Below are positions 53,801 through 61,351 of a DNA stretch of 64,000 bases, piece by piece. The translations under genes and the position numbers were made by a program. The notes below the pieces were generated by a model, which was not told the origin of the DNA, searched no databases, and was given only the letters and a program-made list of their open reading frames with translations. Every line of letters begins with the position of its first letter. Within the stretch, counting starts at the first letter, position 1. Source of the DNA: Polaromonas sp. JS666. Lineage in GTDB: Bacteria > Pseudomonadota > Gammaproteobacteria > Burkholderiales > Burkholderiaceae_C. Location: NCBI RefSeq assembly GCF_900103405.1, contig NZ_FNHX01000004.1, positions 434,001 to 498,000 of the forward strand, given 5' to 3'.

Positions 53801-56008
53801 CAGCTCACGCCCTGGTCCAACGACCCGGTCACCGACCCCAGCTTCGAGCACTACTTGCTGCAGGACCTGGACACACAAACCCAGCTGCCGCTGGGCGCCT
53901 CCATCGAGCCCGGGGCATCCTGCCGCGTGCGCCACGGCCAGGGCTACAGCACGTTTGAACGCATGCATGGCGCGCTGCGGGTTGAGACCACCTGGTTCGC
54001 CGACCTCCAGGATTCCGTCAAGTGCGTGCAGCTGCGCCTGCATAACCAGGGAAACGATGTGCGCCGCCTGCGTGCCCTGGCCATGGTGGAGTGGCAGATG
54101 GGTGCGGCGCGCCATGAGCGCCGCACCGTGCAGACCTGGAGGGCCAAGGACGCCGAGCTCAAGGCCGTGTTCGCGCAGCAGCGCGAAAGCCGCGCGGGCT
54201 TCGGCGGCAGCACCGCCTTCCTGGCGCTGGCCGGCTTGCCGGATGCGCCGCAATGGACCTGTGACCGCGGCGAGTTTTTTGATGCCGCGGGCCGCCTCGC
54301 GCCGCCCGCCGTCCTGGGCCGCAACGCCGACGGCGGCATAGACCCCTGCGCCGCGCTGGCCGGTGATTTCAGCTTGCAGCCGGGCCAAAGCATCACGCTG
54401 AGCTTTGTGCTGGGCCATGCCGGCGATGCGGCCCAGGCCGCGGAACTGGCCCGCGCCTGGCAAGGCCGCGATACGCAAGCGGCGCTGCAGGAGGTCAAGG
54501 CCTGGTGGGCCGGCCTGCTGGGCAAGGTGCAGGTGCGCACGCCGGACCCGCTGTTCGACGCGCTGGTCAACCGCTGGCTGCTGTACCAGACCCTGGCATC
54601 CCGCCTGTGGTCCAAGGCCGGCTTCTACCAGGCCGGCGGCGCCTTCGGTTTTCGCGACCAGCTGCAGGACGCCATGGCTTTTGCCCTCACCGAGCCCGGC
54701 CGCCTGCGCCGGCAGATTTTGCTCAACGCCTCGCGCCAGTTTCCCGAAGGCGATGTGCAGCACTGGTGGCATGCGCCCGGCGGCGAAGGCGTGCGCACGC
54801 ATTTCTCCGACGACCTGCTGTGGCTGCCCTATGCCTGCGCCCACTATGTGCAGGTCACCGGCGACACGGCCATCCTCGACGAGCAGGCCGCCTTTATCGA
54901 CGGCCCGGCGATTCCCGAAGGCGCGGAAGACGCCTACTACGCACCGCAAGCCAGCGCGCAAAGCGCCACGCTGTTTGAGCACTGCGCGCGCACCATCGAC
55001 AAGAGCCTGGCCACCGGCGCCCACGGCCTGCCGCTGATGGGCACCGGCGACTGGAACGACGGCATGAACCGCGTGGGCCATGAGGGCCGCGGCGAGTCGG
55101 TGTGGCTGGCCTGGTTTTTATGCCGCGTGGTGCAGGACTTTGAACCCCTGGCCCGCGCGCGCGGCGACACCCGCCGCGCCGACAGCTGGCGGGCCGCACG
55201 CCAGGGCTGGGTCAGCGCACTGCACAAAGACGGCTGGGACGGCGCCTGGTTCCGCCGCGCGTTTTTCGACAACGGCGCGCCGCTGGGCTCGGCCGCCAAC
55301 GACGAATGCCGCATCGACCTGATCGCCCAAGCCTGGGCCGTGCTGTCCGGCGCCTCCAGCGACGAATTCACGGTGCCCGCGATGCAGGCCATGAATGACC
55401 AGCTGGTCGACCACGAGGCCGGCCTGCTGCGCCTGCTCACGCCGCCGCTGCAGCACTCGGCCAACAACCCCGGCTACATTCAGGCCTACCCGCCCGGCGT
55501 GCGCGAAAACGGCGGCCAGTATTCACACGCCGCCGTCTGGGCCATGATGGCCCAGGCCGCCACCGGCGACGCCGAGGCCGCGTGGAAGAGCTTCCAGGCC
55601 CTGAGCCCCGCCCACCGCAGCGAACACCCGCTGCGCGGCCCGGCCTACGAGCTTGAGCCCTATGTGATGGCCGGCGACATCTACGGCACAGCGCCCTATG
55701 TGGGCCGCGGCGGCTGGAGCTGGTACACCGGCTCGGCCGCCTGGCTGCACCGCGCCGCGCTGGAAAACATTCTGGGCCTGCGCGTGCAGCAGGGTGAACT
55801 CTCGCTGTCACCTTGTGTGCCGGCGCACTGGCCCTCGTTCGAGATAGCCCTCAATGTGCAGGGCCATGCGCTGACGGTGCGCTGGCAGCGTGACGGCGCG
55901 GCGGCTGAAGACAGCTTTCCGGCGGATCGCGTGCTCACACCTGGGCAGGTCGTCCTGCTCGCCGAATTGCCGGAAGCTGCGCGCCTGCTGGTGCAGGCTA
56001 CAGGCTGA
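47858..56008 (+). CDS. ndvB: Cyclic beta-1,2-glucan synthase (NdvB-type)
   Basis: Giant membrane enzyme (2716 aa) that builds and closes periplasmic beta-glucans. An N-terminal soluble region of about 400 residues is followed by helices near 415-465, then a family-84-type glycosyltransferase with LDSDTGLPPG (about 627, D-x-D) and RWTRGDWQLLPLML (about 779). More helices lie near 810-860 and 940-975. A glucoamylase-like region (about 1010-1400) precedes a GH94 phosphorylase-like domain with the catalytic Asp in GTGDWNDGMNRVG (about 2395-2407). Osmoprotection and host interaction are the known roles. GTG start; ends 15 bp before the globin gene. Confidence 0.93.
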   Translation: MATAVLERLDNLSAYARQLLGGRRSDIQQPIRAELFGAQRFEEHGRSLAAAQAVLPAGSEHGGPPFFPRVQENIAAIRLAYDYIALTSRSGHYVTPAAEWLLDNFHLVEAQLQQIQDGVPHRYYADLPKLADKPLQGLPRVYGIAWAYVAHTDSVLDPVLFTAFLHAYQEVSELNLGELWALPTTLRVVLLENLRRMADRIAWNKVAREVAHAAWDKVEALNLRELDELLALMQSHGLERAYLTQLWQRMPAGRPEPDAPPPLPLVRWAAQHCSDALGMIGEGQTAQVAANLTVSNIITTLRLIGQVEWAELIEPVSHSLQVLRRLPSFSRESEITRQQITRAMERLAQQTGKPERAVAEAVLAAARQPNNSLVARTAGYYLIGPGRPLLEAALGPSAGPHRPLPARGTPRAWRLPLFAAAWFAGTAALLAWAAQPLAALPWPGWVAVLLMAWPASEAVAALMHRLIAESTRIQPLARLDFSAGIPAEHRVLVAIPCMLSSAAANAELVHRLQLHWLASREAHAQFALLTDWADTETEHRPDDQALFDDALARLRALNASYPAAHGQPARFVLLHRPRSWSATERRWIGWERKRGKLEMLLRHLAGHSASPFTPAGDAMRLAEGTRYVLTLDSDTGLPPGALRELVAIAAHPLNTPQVDRRSRRVTAGYGILQPRVATPLPARRERSPFHTLFAGQRGLDPYSSGNSDLYQDVFGMGNFSGKGLLHVEALHAVLDRRLPEGAILSHDLLEGSIARCAYVSDVVLMEDQPHHADVAASRLHRWTRGDWQLLPLMLRAKTFGIDALGLWRMADNLRRSLVAPACFALLAWVVFSGALPLGTALTFTVLAFLAGPLMGALAGLVPTRRGIAWLHFFDIGMRDVGRSLAQAAWQFSQLAVQAALLLDAITRALWRMAVSRRRLLQWTTAAQAQTSARYTPAAFARGHAGVSALCLAFAAAACWSPHPFAGPALFVLWALAPLLAWWGSQPGAAGRGTVPDAADRDYLLQLAQQTWRFFERVVGPEDHHLPPDNLQMEPEPTLAHRTSPTNIGLYLMAVACAREFSWISTGEMIARLAATLDTVEALPKHQGHLLNWYETRTLQVLPPAYVSTVDSGNFAGHLLAVAQNCRLLAGRADTAGAESAPLLQLAGRCERLCMAMDFSGLYSAKRHLFHIGLRVHEQALDASFYDLLASEARLTSFLAIAKGDVPRRHWRALGRAFLTVGVTPGLKSWSGSMFEYLMPSLVMSEPDEGLLQVSGLAAVKEQQAFGESQGLPWGVSESAYFAQDHTLAFQYSPFGVPRLALRRTPPTDRVVAPYASIMAAQFMPREATANLRQLEQWGARGEYGFVDALDFTVARQPGAQALSLVNTFMAHHQGMSLVALCNVLCDGAPRRWFASAPLVQAFDSLLHEKTPRQIIESADPREPPEPEDSAEARLYHSREIDPAAPGWQPTQLLSNGRYSVALRANGAGVSRWRSGNRTYNVSRWRDDPLRDACGTFIYLRAAPQERFHSLTQHPAPHPDWRYQATFLADRVQFEMASSTLEATTTVLVSPEDDTELRTVTLRNLSSEEVTLELVSCFEAVLTDPRADEAHPAFSNLFVQTEWHAGWRALLLSRRPRLQGDPAMAAAHFLADSEANVRTIDFISDRRAFLGRGRGPGEPALLAEARGEGHTPINGLDPVAGLRVRLRIPAGGLARLSFATAAAPNTEELAARIDKYLQPMHVERATRMAATLAQVRLRDLGVDPGENAALQDINTALMYSCARPAPERGLIDQRQLWRFGLSGDKPIVLVLIHSSNGMALVHALLRAQPWWSFCGLAADVVILNSEANSYLMPLQRDILALRDRTLQQAENSFPRSDVGGFFLLREQEIVPSEKAALTGLARLILAADGRPLELQTGALQALGHTPSHTPSRAATAPPPQASGATQAPQGRFDPATGEFQFEVDALHRPPRPWVNIIANAAFGFQVSEAGAGYTWAGNSRLHQLTPWSNDPVTDPSFEHYLLQDLDTQTQLPLGASIEPGASCRVRHGQGYSTFERMHGALRVETTWFADLQDSVKCVQLRLHNQGNDVRRLRALAMVEWQMGAARHERRTVQTWRAKDAELKAVFAQQRESRAGFGGSTAFLALAGLPDAPQWTCDRGEFFDAAGRLAPPAVLGRNADGGIDPCAALAGDFSLQPGQSITLSFVLGHAGDAAQAAELARAWQGRDTQAALQEVKAWWAGLLGKVQVRTPDPLFDALVNRWLLYQTLASRLWSKAGFYQAGGAFGFRDQLQDAMAFALTEPGRLRRQILLNASRQFPEGDVQHWWHAPGGEGVRTHFSDDLLWLPYACAHYVQVTGDTAILDEQAAFIDGPAIPEGAEDAYYAPQASAQSATLFEHCARTIDKSLATGAHGLPLMGTGDWNDGMNRVGHEGRGESVWLAWFLCRVVQDFEPLARARGDTRRADSWRAARQGWVSALHKDGWDGAWFRRAFFDNGAPLGSAANDECRIDLIAQAWAVLSGASSDEFTVPAMQAMNDQLVDHEAGLLRLLTPPLQHSANNPGYIQAYPPGVRENGGQYSHAAVWAMMAQAATGDAEAAWKSFQALSPAHRSEHPLRGPAYELEPYVMAGDIYGTAPYVGRGGWSWYTGSAAWLHRAALENILGLRVQQGELSLSPCVPAHWPSFEIALNVQGHALTVRWQRDGAAAEDSFPADRVLTPGQVVLLAELPEAARLLVQATG

Positions 56009-56023
56009 TCGCCTCGGTCAAGA

Positions 56024-56494
56024 TCAGCCGAGGTATGGCCCCTTGACCTCGCCCCAGCCCCAGCGCGGCATGGGCGCGTCGGGATCGACGGTGGCCCCCG
56101 GCTGCGAATTGATGACCGCCAGCCGTGAGCCCCACTCCAGGTAGCCCACCAGGGCCGAGCGGAACTCGGGATCCTCGGGCATGCCCAGCTCGTCCGCCGT
56201 CTCCAGCAGCAGCCCGACCCAGCGGCGGCGCTGTGCCTGGTCAAGGTGCCGGTTCAAATGCTGGCGGATCATGTGCGGATGGCCGCCATGCTGCGTCGAA
56301 TACGTGGCTGGCCCGCCCAGCACTTCGCCGAGAAAGGCAGCCACATGGGCCGGATGCTCGCCGCCCATGTGCGCGAAGACGGGTCCGAGCACATCGTCCT
56401 TCTTCACATGTTCATAAAAGCGCGTGGTCAGGCGGGTCAGGGCGTCTATGCCGCCCACCCATTCATAGAGGCTTGGAATATTGCGATCGGGCAT
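56024..56494 (-). CDS. Truncated hemoglobin, group II
   Basis: Small oxygen/NO-binding globin of 156 aa. Group II signs are SLYEWVGGIDALTRLTTRFYEHV at the N-terminus, GGPATYSTQHGGHPHM around the CD and F-helix region with the proximal His, and WVGLLLETADELGMP. A C-terminal tail of about 30 residues (ending GEVKGPYLG) is beyond the usual globin end. It converges on the glucan-synthase gene and is divergent from the ABC ATPase gene. Confidence 0.88.
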   Translation of the reverse strand: MPDRNIPSLYEWVGGIDALTRLTTRFYEHVKKDDVLGPVFAHMGGEHPAHVAAFLGEVLGGPATYSTQHGGHPHMIRQHLNRHLDQAQRRRWVGLLLETADELGMPEDPEFRSALVGYLEWGSRLAVINSQPGATVDPDAPMPRWGWGEVKGPYLG

Positions 56495-56594
56495 GGCTAT
56501 TTCCTGGCAGGTTGCTGGGTGCAGTCCGAAAATTCGCAGATTAACATCAGCGCTTGCTTCCGCCTCACCAGGTAGCGCCTACCAAACACCCATC

Positions 56595-57212
56595 GTGCTC
56601 ATCATTAAAAACCTCAGCTTTCGCTACCCCAATCCCAGGGTGGAACTCTTCGCCCACCTGTCCGCCACCATCCCACCCGGCGTCACGCTGGTGCAAGGCG
56701 GTGACGGGCGCGGCAAAAGTACCTTGCTTCGCCTGATGGCAGGCGCCTTGGCTGCCGATGCGGGGCAGTTGCAGCTGAACGGCGTATCGCTGGCAGAACA
56801 ACCCGAGGCCTATCGCCGGCAGCTGTTCTGGATGGAGCCGCGCAGCACCGACTTCGACCAGCTCACACCGCTGCAGTATTTCGAAACTGTTCGAGGCAAG
56901 TATTCAAGTTTTGATGCGGGTTTGACAGGTCCGCTGGTCGAAGGACTGGGACTGGAGCCTCACATCGACAAGCAACTCTTCATGCTGTCCACGGGGTCCA
57001 AGCGCAAGGTCTGGCTGGCGGCGGCGTTTGCCTCGGGCGCGGCGCTGTTGCTGCTCGACGAACCCTTCGCCGCACTCGATGCGCCCTCGATTGCTTTTGT
57101 CAAAGAACAGCTTCAGGCTATTTCGACACAAGCCGGCCGCGCGGCGGTGATTGCGGACTATGCAGCCCCCAGCGGGGTGACGCTGGCCGGTGTGATCGAT
57201 CTCGGCGACTGA
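56595..57212 (+). CDS. Orphan ABC-transporter ATPase
   Basis: 205-aa ATP-binding subunit. Walker A is GGDGRGKST, Walker B is ALLLLDEPFAALD, but the signature is LSTGSKRKV rather than LSGGQ. No permease is encoded beside it. This weak signature and the missing H-loop His (VIADYAA follows where a switch His would be expected) mean transport activity is doubtful. I chose GTG 56595 (LIIKNLSFRYPNP) because the open frame upstream overlaps the divergent globin gene. It ends one base before the DTW gene on the other strand. Confidence 0.8.
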   Translation: MLIIKNLSFRYPNPRVELFAHLSATIPPGVTLVQGGDGRGKSTLLRLMAGALAADAGQLQLNGVSLAEQPEAYRRQLFWMEPRSTDFDQLTPLQYFETVRGKYSSFDAGLTGPLVEGLGLEPHIDKQLFMLSTGSKRKVWLAAAFASGAALLLLDEPFAALDAPSIAFVKEQLQAISTQAGRAAVIADYAAPSGVTLAGVIDLGD

Positions 57213-57213
57213 A

Positions 57214-57816
57214 CTACTTCGGAACAAATGCCTGTTGCTGCGCCACAAAGCCGTTGAAGGCCTGGAGCAGCGGCCGATATCTGCCAGCATCCCCTTCAAG
57301 CTGCACGAGTGCTGCGCAAGCCGCCTCCAGCGTCGACAGCTGTCCCGGCTTGTGGGCCTTGCGGATCAGGTAAGCCGACGCGGGCACATCTTCCAGCGAC
57401 AGGCGCGGTAGCCGCCGCAACAACGGGTTGAGGTGCAGCATCTTGCGGCTCTTGCGCCAGGTCGCGTCCAGCACCACCAGGCGCACACGCGGCGGGTCTT
57501 TGAGCCGCTCAAGGTCCAGGGCGGGCGTGTCATCGTCCTGCGGCGTGGGCGGGTACAGCAGCACCGTATAGGCAGGCGTCTCGGCCAACGCCGCGCGCAG
57601 GCCGGCTTCTTCAAACGTTTCCCCCATCAGCATGCGGCTGCGCGGCAAACTCAGCTGCAGCAGGCGGCCGGTGTTTTTGGCATGGCCCGCTTCCAGCGGG
57701 TGCTGCAGGATCAGCACCCCGGCTTCATGCGCCACCGGCCTGATCCACTGGCAGATGCAGGCGCTTTGCGGCCGCAGGCAGACGCCGCAGGCCGCGCGCC
57801 CCGCCGGCTCAGTCAC
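57214..57816 (-). CDS. DTW-domain tRNA-uridine aminocarboxypropyltransferase (TapT/TuaA type)
   Basis: 200-aa member of the DTW family, which adds an aminocarboxypropyl group to uridine in tRNA (acp3U). The family Cys pattern CGVCLRPQSACIC is at the N-terminus and the DTW-equivalent motif is VVLDATWRKSRKMLHLNP (D-A-T-W here). GTG 57816 is chosen since the family begins near this cysteine cluster; the frame is open further into terC. It overlaps the terC stop by 8 bases, which suggests coupling. Confidence 0.82.
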   Translation of the reverse strand: MTEPAGRAACGVCLRPQSACICQWIRPVAHEAGVLILQHPLEAGHAKNTGRLLQLSLPRSRMLMGETFEEAGLRAALAETPAYTVLLYPPTPQDDDTPALDLERLKDPPRVRLVVLDATWRKSRKMLHLNPLLRRLPRLSLEDVPASAYLIRKAHKPGQLSTLEAACAALVQLEGDAGRYRPLLQAFNGFVAQQQAFVPK

Positions 57817-58591
57817 GGGGGCTGTCCGCGGCCTTATCGCCCTCCGCCGAATAGGCGTTCCGCAGGTGCACGGGCCGGGCGGTCTTGCGCCGCATGCGGA
57901 TGTTGAGCATTTCCACCGCCACCGAGAAGGCCATGGCGAAGTAGACATAACCCTTGGGCACATGGTGGTCCAGGCCTTCGGCGATCAGCACCACGCCCAC
58001 CACCACCAGGAAGGACAGGGCCAGCATCTTGATGGTCGGGTGGGTGGAGACAAAGCGGCCTATGGCCGGCGCGAACAGCATCATGAGGCCGACCGAGGCA
58101 ATAACGGCGGCGATCATGACCGCGATGCTGTCGACCATGCCGACCGCGGTGATGATGGAGTCCAGCGAAAAAATCATGTCGACGATCATGATCTGCACGA
58201 TCACGGCGGCAAAGGTGGCCTTGACGGCGCTCGAGGCATGGCCTTCCTCGCCCTCCATGGACTGGTGGATTTCACCGGTGCTCTTCCAGATCAGGAACAG
58301 GCCGCCCGCGATCAGGATCAGGTCGCGGCCGGAGATTTCCTGCTTGAACACGGTAAACAGCGGCTCCACCAGCCCGATGATCCAGGACAGCACCAGCAAC
58401 AGGCCTATGCGCATGAACATGGCCATGAACAGGCCCAGGCGCCGCGCCAGTTCCTGCTTGGCCTTGGGCAGCTTGTCGACCAGGATGGAGATGAAGATGA
58501 TGTTGTCTATGCCCAGCACCAGCTCCAGCGCGGTCAGGGTGGCAAAGGCAATCCAGGCTTGCGGGTCGGTCAGCAGTTCCATCATGGGCAT
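57809..58591 (-). CDS. TerC-family membrane protein
   Basis: 260-aa membrane protein of the TerC/Alx family, whose best-known members export Mn2+. About seven helices are visible; the conserved acidic pair lies in ALELVLGIDNIIF (near residue 23) and DMIFSLDSIITAVG (near residue 130). The name comes from tellurium-resistance loci, but no other ter gene is here. The upstream gap is only 53 bp, too short for a yybP-ykoY-type Mn riboswitch. Positions near the 3' end overlap the DTW gene. Confidence 0.88.
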   Translation of the reverse strand: MPMMELLTDPQAWIAFATLTALELVLGIDNIIFISILVDKLPKAKQELARRLGLFMAMFMRIGLLLVLSWIIGLVEPLFTVFKQEISGRDLILIAGGLFLIWKSTGEIHQSMEGEEGHASSAVKATFAAVIVQIMIVDMIFSLDSIITAVGMVDSIAVMIAAVIASVGLMMLFAPAIGRFVSTHPTIKMLALSFLVVVGVVLIAEGLDHHVPKGYVYFAMAFSVAVEMLNIRMRRKTARPVHLRNAYSAEGDKAADSPRD

Positions 58592-58644
58592 CTTTCCTGG
58601 CGCCAGGCCATCATCGGGTCCATCCCCGCGTGCAGTTTATTCGG

Positions 58645-59808
58645 TCAAGAACCTAAAAATTCACCGATGGGTTTCAAGTCCTCCACCCGGTCGCAAATCG
58701 CCTTGACAATCATCAGGATGGGGATGCCCAGCAGCAGGCCCCACACACCCCACAGCCAGCCCCAGGCCAGCAGCCCGATAAAGACCGCCACCGGGTTCAT
58801 GCGGCTGGTGCGGCTGGTGAGCCAGGGCGTGAGCAAATTGCCGACCAGGGTGTGGATCAGCAGCGAGGCGCCGCCCACGGCCAGCGCCATGTTGAGCGAG
58901 CCGAACTGCATAAAGCCCACCAGCGCCGAGCCGGCCGCCGTGACCAGCGAGCCGACATAGGGCACGAGGTTCAGCACGGCCGCCGCGACGCCCCAGACGG
59001 CGGCGTTGTCCAGGCCCAGGGCCAGCAGGGCCAGCCAGGTCAGCACGCCCACCAGCGCGCTGGTCAGCAGCTGCACCTGCAGGTAGCGCTGGATCTGGCC
59101 GGTGATTTCATTGAGGGCCTGCAGCGTGATCTTCTTGCTGCTCAGGCTGTCGCCCGCCAGCTTGATCAGCTTGCGCCTGAAGGTGTCGCCCGAGATCATC
59201 AGGAAGTAGGTGAGGAAGACCACCACCGTGGCCTGGCCTATCAGCGCGATCAGGCCGACGGTGCCCGACCACAGGTAGTGCCTGATGTCAAAGCGCGCGG
59301 GCTCGACCACCACACGCATGGCACCGCGCGTGGTGCCGGGTGCCGAGCTCTCCTGCGCGGCCTGCTCAATCTGCGATGCGGCTTTCTGCACGGTTTCCAG
59401 CGCACTGTCGGAGCGGCCGGTGCGCGCCTTCACGGCCTGGCGGAACTTCTGCGCCGCCGCCGGCAGCGCCTCCACCAGCTGCGTGGCCTCGTCACCGAGC
59501 GACCAGGCGGTGCCGCCTATGCCGCCCAGAATCGCCAGCAGCAGCACGGCCGCGCTCAGCCAGCGCGGCACCCGCCTGGCTTCAAACCAGTTGACCACCG
59601 GCGAAAACGCATAGCTGAACAACACGCCCAGCATCACCGGGATGAAGACGGCCTTGGCCCAGTGCAGCACGAACAGGAAAGCCAGGCCGGCCAGCACCAC
59701 CAGCGACATGTTGCGGATGTCGACCGGCATGTGAAGAAGCACGCGCTGCGTTTCTGCGGCCAGGGCCGCGTCGGCCGGCGACGGCGAGTCGGCTTCTTCT
59801 TGTGTCAT
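58645..59808 (-). CDS. AI-2E-family membrane transporter (PerM/YhhT-like)
   Basis: 387-aa membrane protein of the AI-2E/PerM family; members export or move small molecules or ions, and a role in AI-2 export has been proposed for one. Helices include LVVLAGLAFLFVLHWA, LLLAILGGIGGTAWSLG, LIALIGQATVVVFLTYFLMIS and several near the C-terminus. A long soluble loop (about residues 105-180) is typical. I chose ATG 59808 because GGGGGA lies just before it; an upstream TTG (59829) would overlap the FkbM gene's stop. Confidence 0.85.
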   Translation of the reverse strand: MTQEEADSPSPADAALAAETQRVLLHMPVDIRNMSLVVLAGLAFLFVLHWAKAVFIPVMLGVLFSYAFSPVVNWFEARRVPRWLSAAVLLLAILGGIGGTAWSLGDEATQLVEALPAAAQKFRQAVKARTGRSDSALETVQKAASQIEQAAQESSAPGTTRGAMRVVVEPARFDIRHYLWSGTVGLIALIGQATVVVFLTYFLMISGDTFRRKLIKLAGDSLSSKKITLQALNEITGQIQRYLQVQLLTSALVGVLTWLALLALGLDNAAVWGVAAAVLNLVPYVGSLVTAAGSALVGFMQFGSLNMALAVGGASLLIHTLVGNLLTPWLTSRTSRMNPVAVFIGLLAWGWLWGVWGLLLGIPILMIVKAICDRVEDLKPIGEFLGS

Positions 59809-59825
59809 GTGTCCCCCGTGTCCGT

Positions 59826-60548
59826 TCAAGTCGCCTGGCGCGAATAGCGAAACTTCCGCGACGGAAGCCCCAGGTAGTACTTACGCAGATATTCAAACCG
59901 GGCCGCCCAGGAAAACGTGTAGGACGCTTTCGCCGGAACGTACCAGCTGTTGAGGCCGGTTCGCAGCAGCAGTTGGTAGCCGTTGCGCCGCATCAGCGCA
60001 TGTTTGCGATGGTGGGTTACATGGTCCTCGATCAGCACCAGCCGGGGTTGCCAGTGCGCGAAGTCAAAACCCGACAGGGCGACCAGCTCATGCCCCTCGA
60101 TGTCGATGGACAGTAAATCAAAGCCCACGGGCGCGCCGTGTTCGCGCAGCATGGTGTCCAGGGTTTCGCAGCGCACCGCCACGGTGGAGCGCACCACCGC
60201 GCCCAGTGCAATGGGCCGGTCTTCCAGCGTCGAATGCGGGCCCGCGCGGTTCAGCTGCAGCAGCTTGCCGGCGTTCTCGGGGCTGGAGCAGGCCATTTCG
60301 ATCACCGTGCCCTTGCGGCTTTGCCGCAGCAGCGCGCAGCAATCCGGGTCGGGCTCGACCAGCAGGCCGGTCCAGCCCAGCGCCTCCAGGTGCTGGGACT
60401 GGGAGTCCAGCACCGGGTCGTTGGCGCCCACATCCACGTAAAAACCGGTTTTACCGGCAAAAAAATCGCGCACCAGCTGCTGCTCGACGGCGGGCTGGTT
60501 GCTGAAGCGGTGGATATGGCGCTGGGTGAAATCGACGTGTGGGGGCAT
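59826..60548 (-). CDS. FkbM-family methyltransferase
   Basis: 240-aa SAM-dependent methyltransferase of the FkbM family, which O-methylates sugars or polyketides. FYVDVGANDPVLDSQS near residue 38 is the SAM-binding loop I, VEPDPDCCALL near 65 the second acidic motif, and FDLLSIDIEGHELVAL near 140 the family core. The Cys residues and the basic C-terminus (FEYLRKYYLGLPSRKFRYSR) are unusual. It could modify exopolysaccharide, but no glycosyltransferase gene is beside it except the glucan synthase 4 kb away. Confidence 0.83.
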   Translation of the reverse strand: MPPHVDFTQRHIHRFSNQPAVEQQLVRDFFAGKTGFYVDVGANDPVLDSQSQHLEALGWTGLLVEPDPDCCALLRQSRKGTVIEMACSSPENAGKLLQLNRAGPHSTLEDRPIALGAVVRSTVAVRCETLDTMLREHGAPVGFDLLSIDIEGHELVALSGFDFAHWQPRLVLIEDHVTHHRKHALMRRNGYQLLLRTGLNSWYVPAKASYTFSWAARFEYLRKYYLGLPSRKFRYSRQAT

Positions 60549-60613
60549 GTGGAGAGGGGGAACAGCAAACGGAAAAAAGAGACCGGGGATGCCGGGAACA
60601 GCCGCCGGGCGTA

Positions 60614-61351
60614 TCAGGCCGTGATGGCCTCGCGCACCGCGCTGAGCTGGCGGCGCGAGACCGCCAGCAGCTCGTCGATGCCGTTGAGCCGCACCGCCCA
60701 GCCCTCGCCCTCCTCGGGGTCGAAATGTTTTTCGAGGGCGCGCACCGCATGCCGCGCGATCAGCGCGTTGCGGTGTATGCGCATGAAGCGCGCCGCGTGG
60801 CGCTCCTCCAGTTCGCTCAGCGAGCCGTCCAGGATGTAGCTGCGGCTGGCCGTGCGCACGGTGATGTACTTGAGCTCGGCCTTGAAGTAGATCACCTCGG
60901 CCAGCGGCACACGCTCGGTGCGGCCCCGGTCCTGGATGATGAGCGTTTCCTCGGCGGGCGGCTGGCCGGGGCGCGCGGCCTGCGCCAGGCGCTCCACCTT
61001 CTGCAGCGCCTGCTGCAGGCGTTCCAGGCGCACCGGCTTGGTCAGGTAGTCGATGGCCTCGAGTTCAAAGGCCTGCACCGCATGCTCGGCATGGGCCGTG
61101 ACAAACACCACGGCGGGCCTGCGCGGCAGCGTGGCGATCATCTGGGCCAGCGCAATGCCGTCGGCGCCCGGCATGCGGATGTCCAGCAGCACCGCGTCAA
61201 AGGCTTCGCGCTGCAGGGCCCCCATGGCCTCCGCGGCATCGGCCGCTTCCGCGCCCACCACCGCGGCAGGCGCCGTGCAATCGCCCAGCAGGGTGCGCAG
61301 GCGCGACCGGGCCAGCGCTTCGTCGTCCACCACCAGTACCTTGAGTTTCAT
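60614..61351 (-). CDS. LytTR-family response regulator (AlgR-like)
   Basis: 245-aa response regulator. The receiver domain has VVDDEALAR (acidic pocket), VLLDIRMPG with the phospho-Asp, FVTAHAEHA and the Lys in YLTKPV. The C-terminal LytTR DNA-binding domain spans about residues 140-240 (IYFKAELKYITVRTASRSYILDGSLSELE). AlgR of Pseudomonas is the best-known member, controlling alginate and pili. Its start overlaps the sensor-kinase stop by four bases. Target genes are unknown. Confidence 0.88.
   Translation of the reverse strand: MKLKVLVVDDEALARSRLRTLLGDCTAPAAVVGAEAADAAEAMGALQREAFDAVLLDIRMPGADGIALAQMIATLPRRPAVVFVTAHAEHAVQAFELEAIDYLTKPVRLERLQQALQKVERLAQAARPGQPPAEETLIIQDRGRTERVPLAEVIYFKAELKYITVRTASRSYILDGSLSELEERHAARFMRIHRNALIARHAVRALEKHFDPEEGEGWAVRLNGIDELLAVSRRQLSAVREAITA

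Noticed and set aside
58592..58644. Possible Mn2+ (yybP-ykoY) riboswitch upstream of the TerC gene
   Set aside because: Only 53 bp separate terC from the upstream gene and no matching stem pattern is visible.
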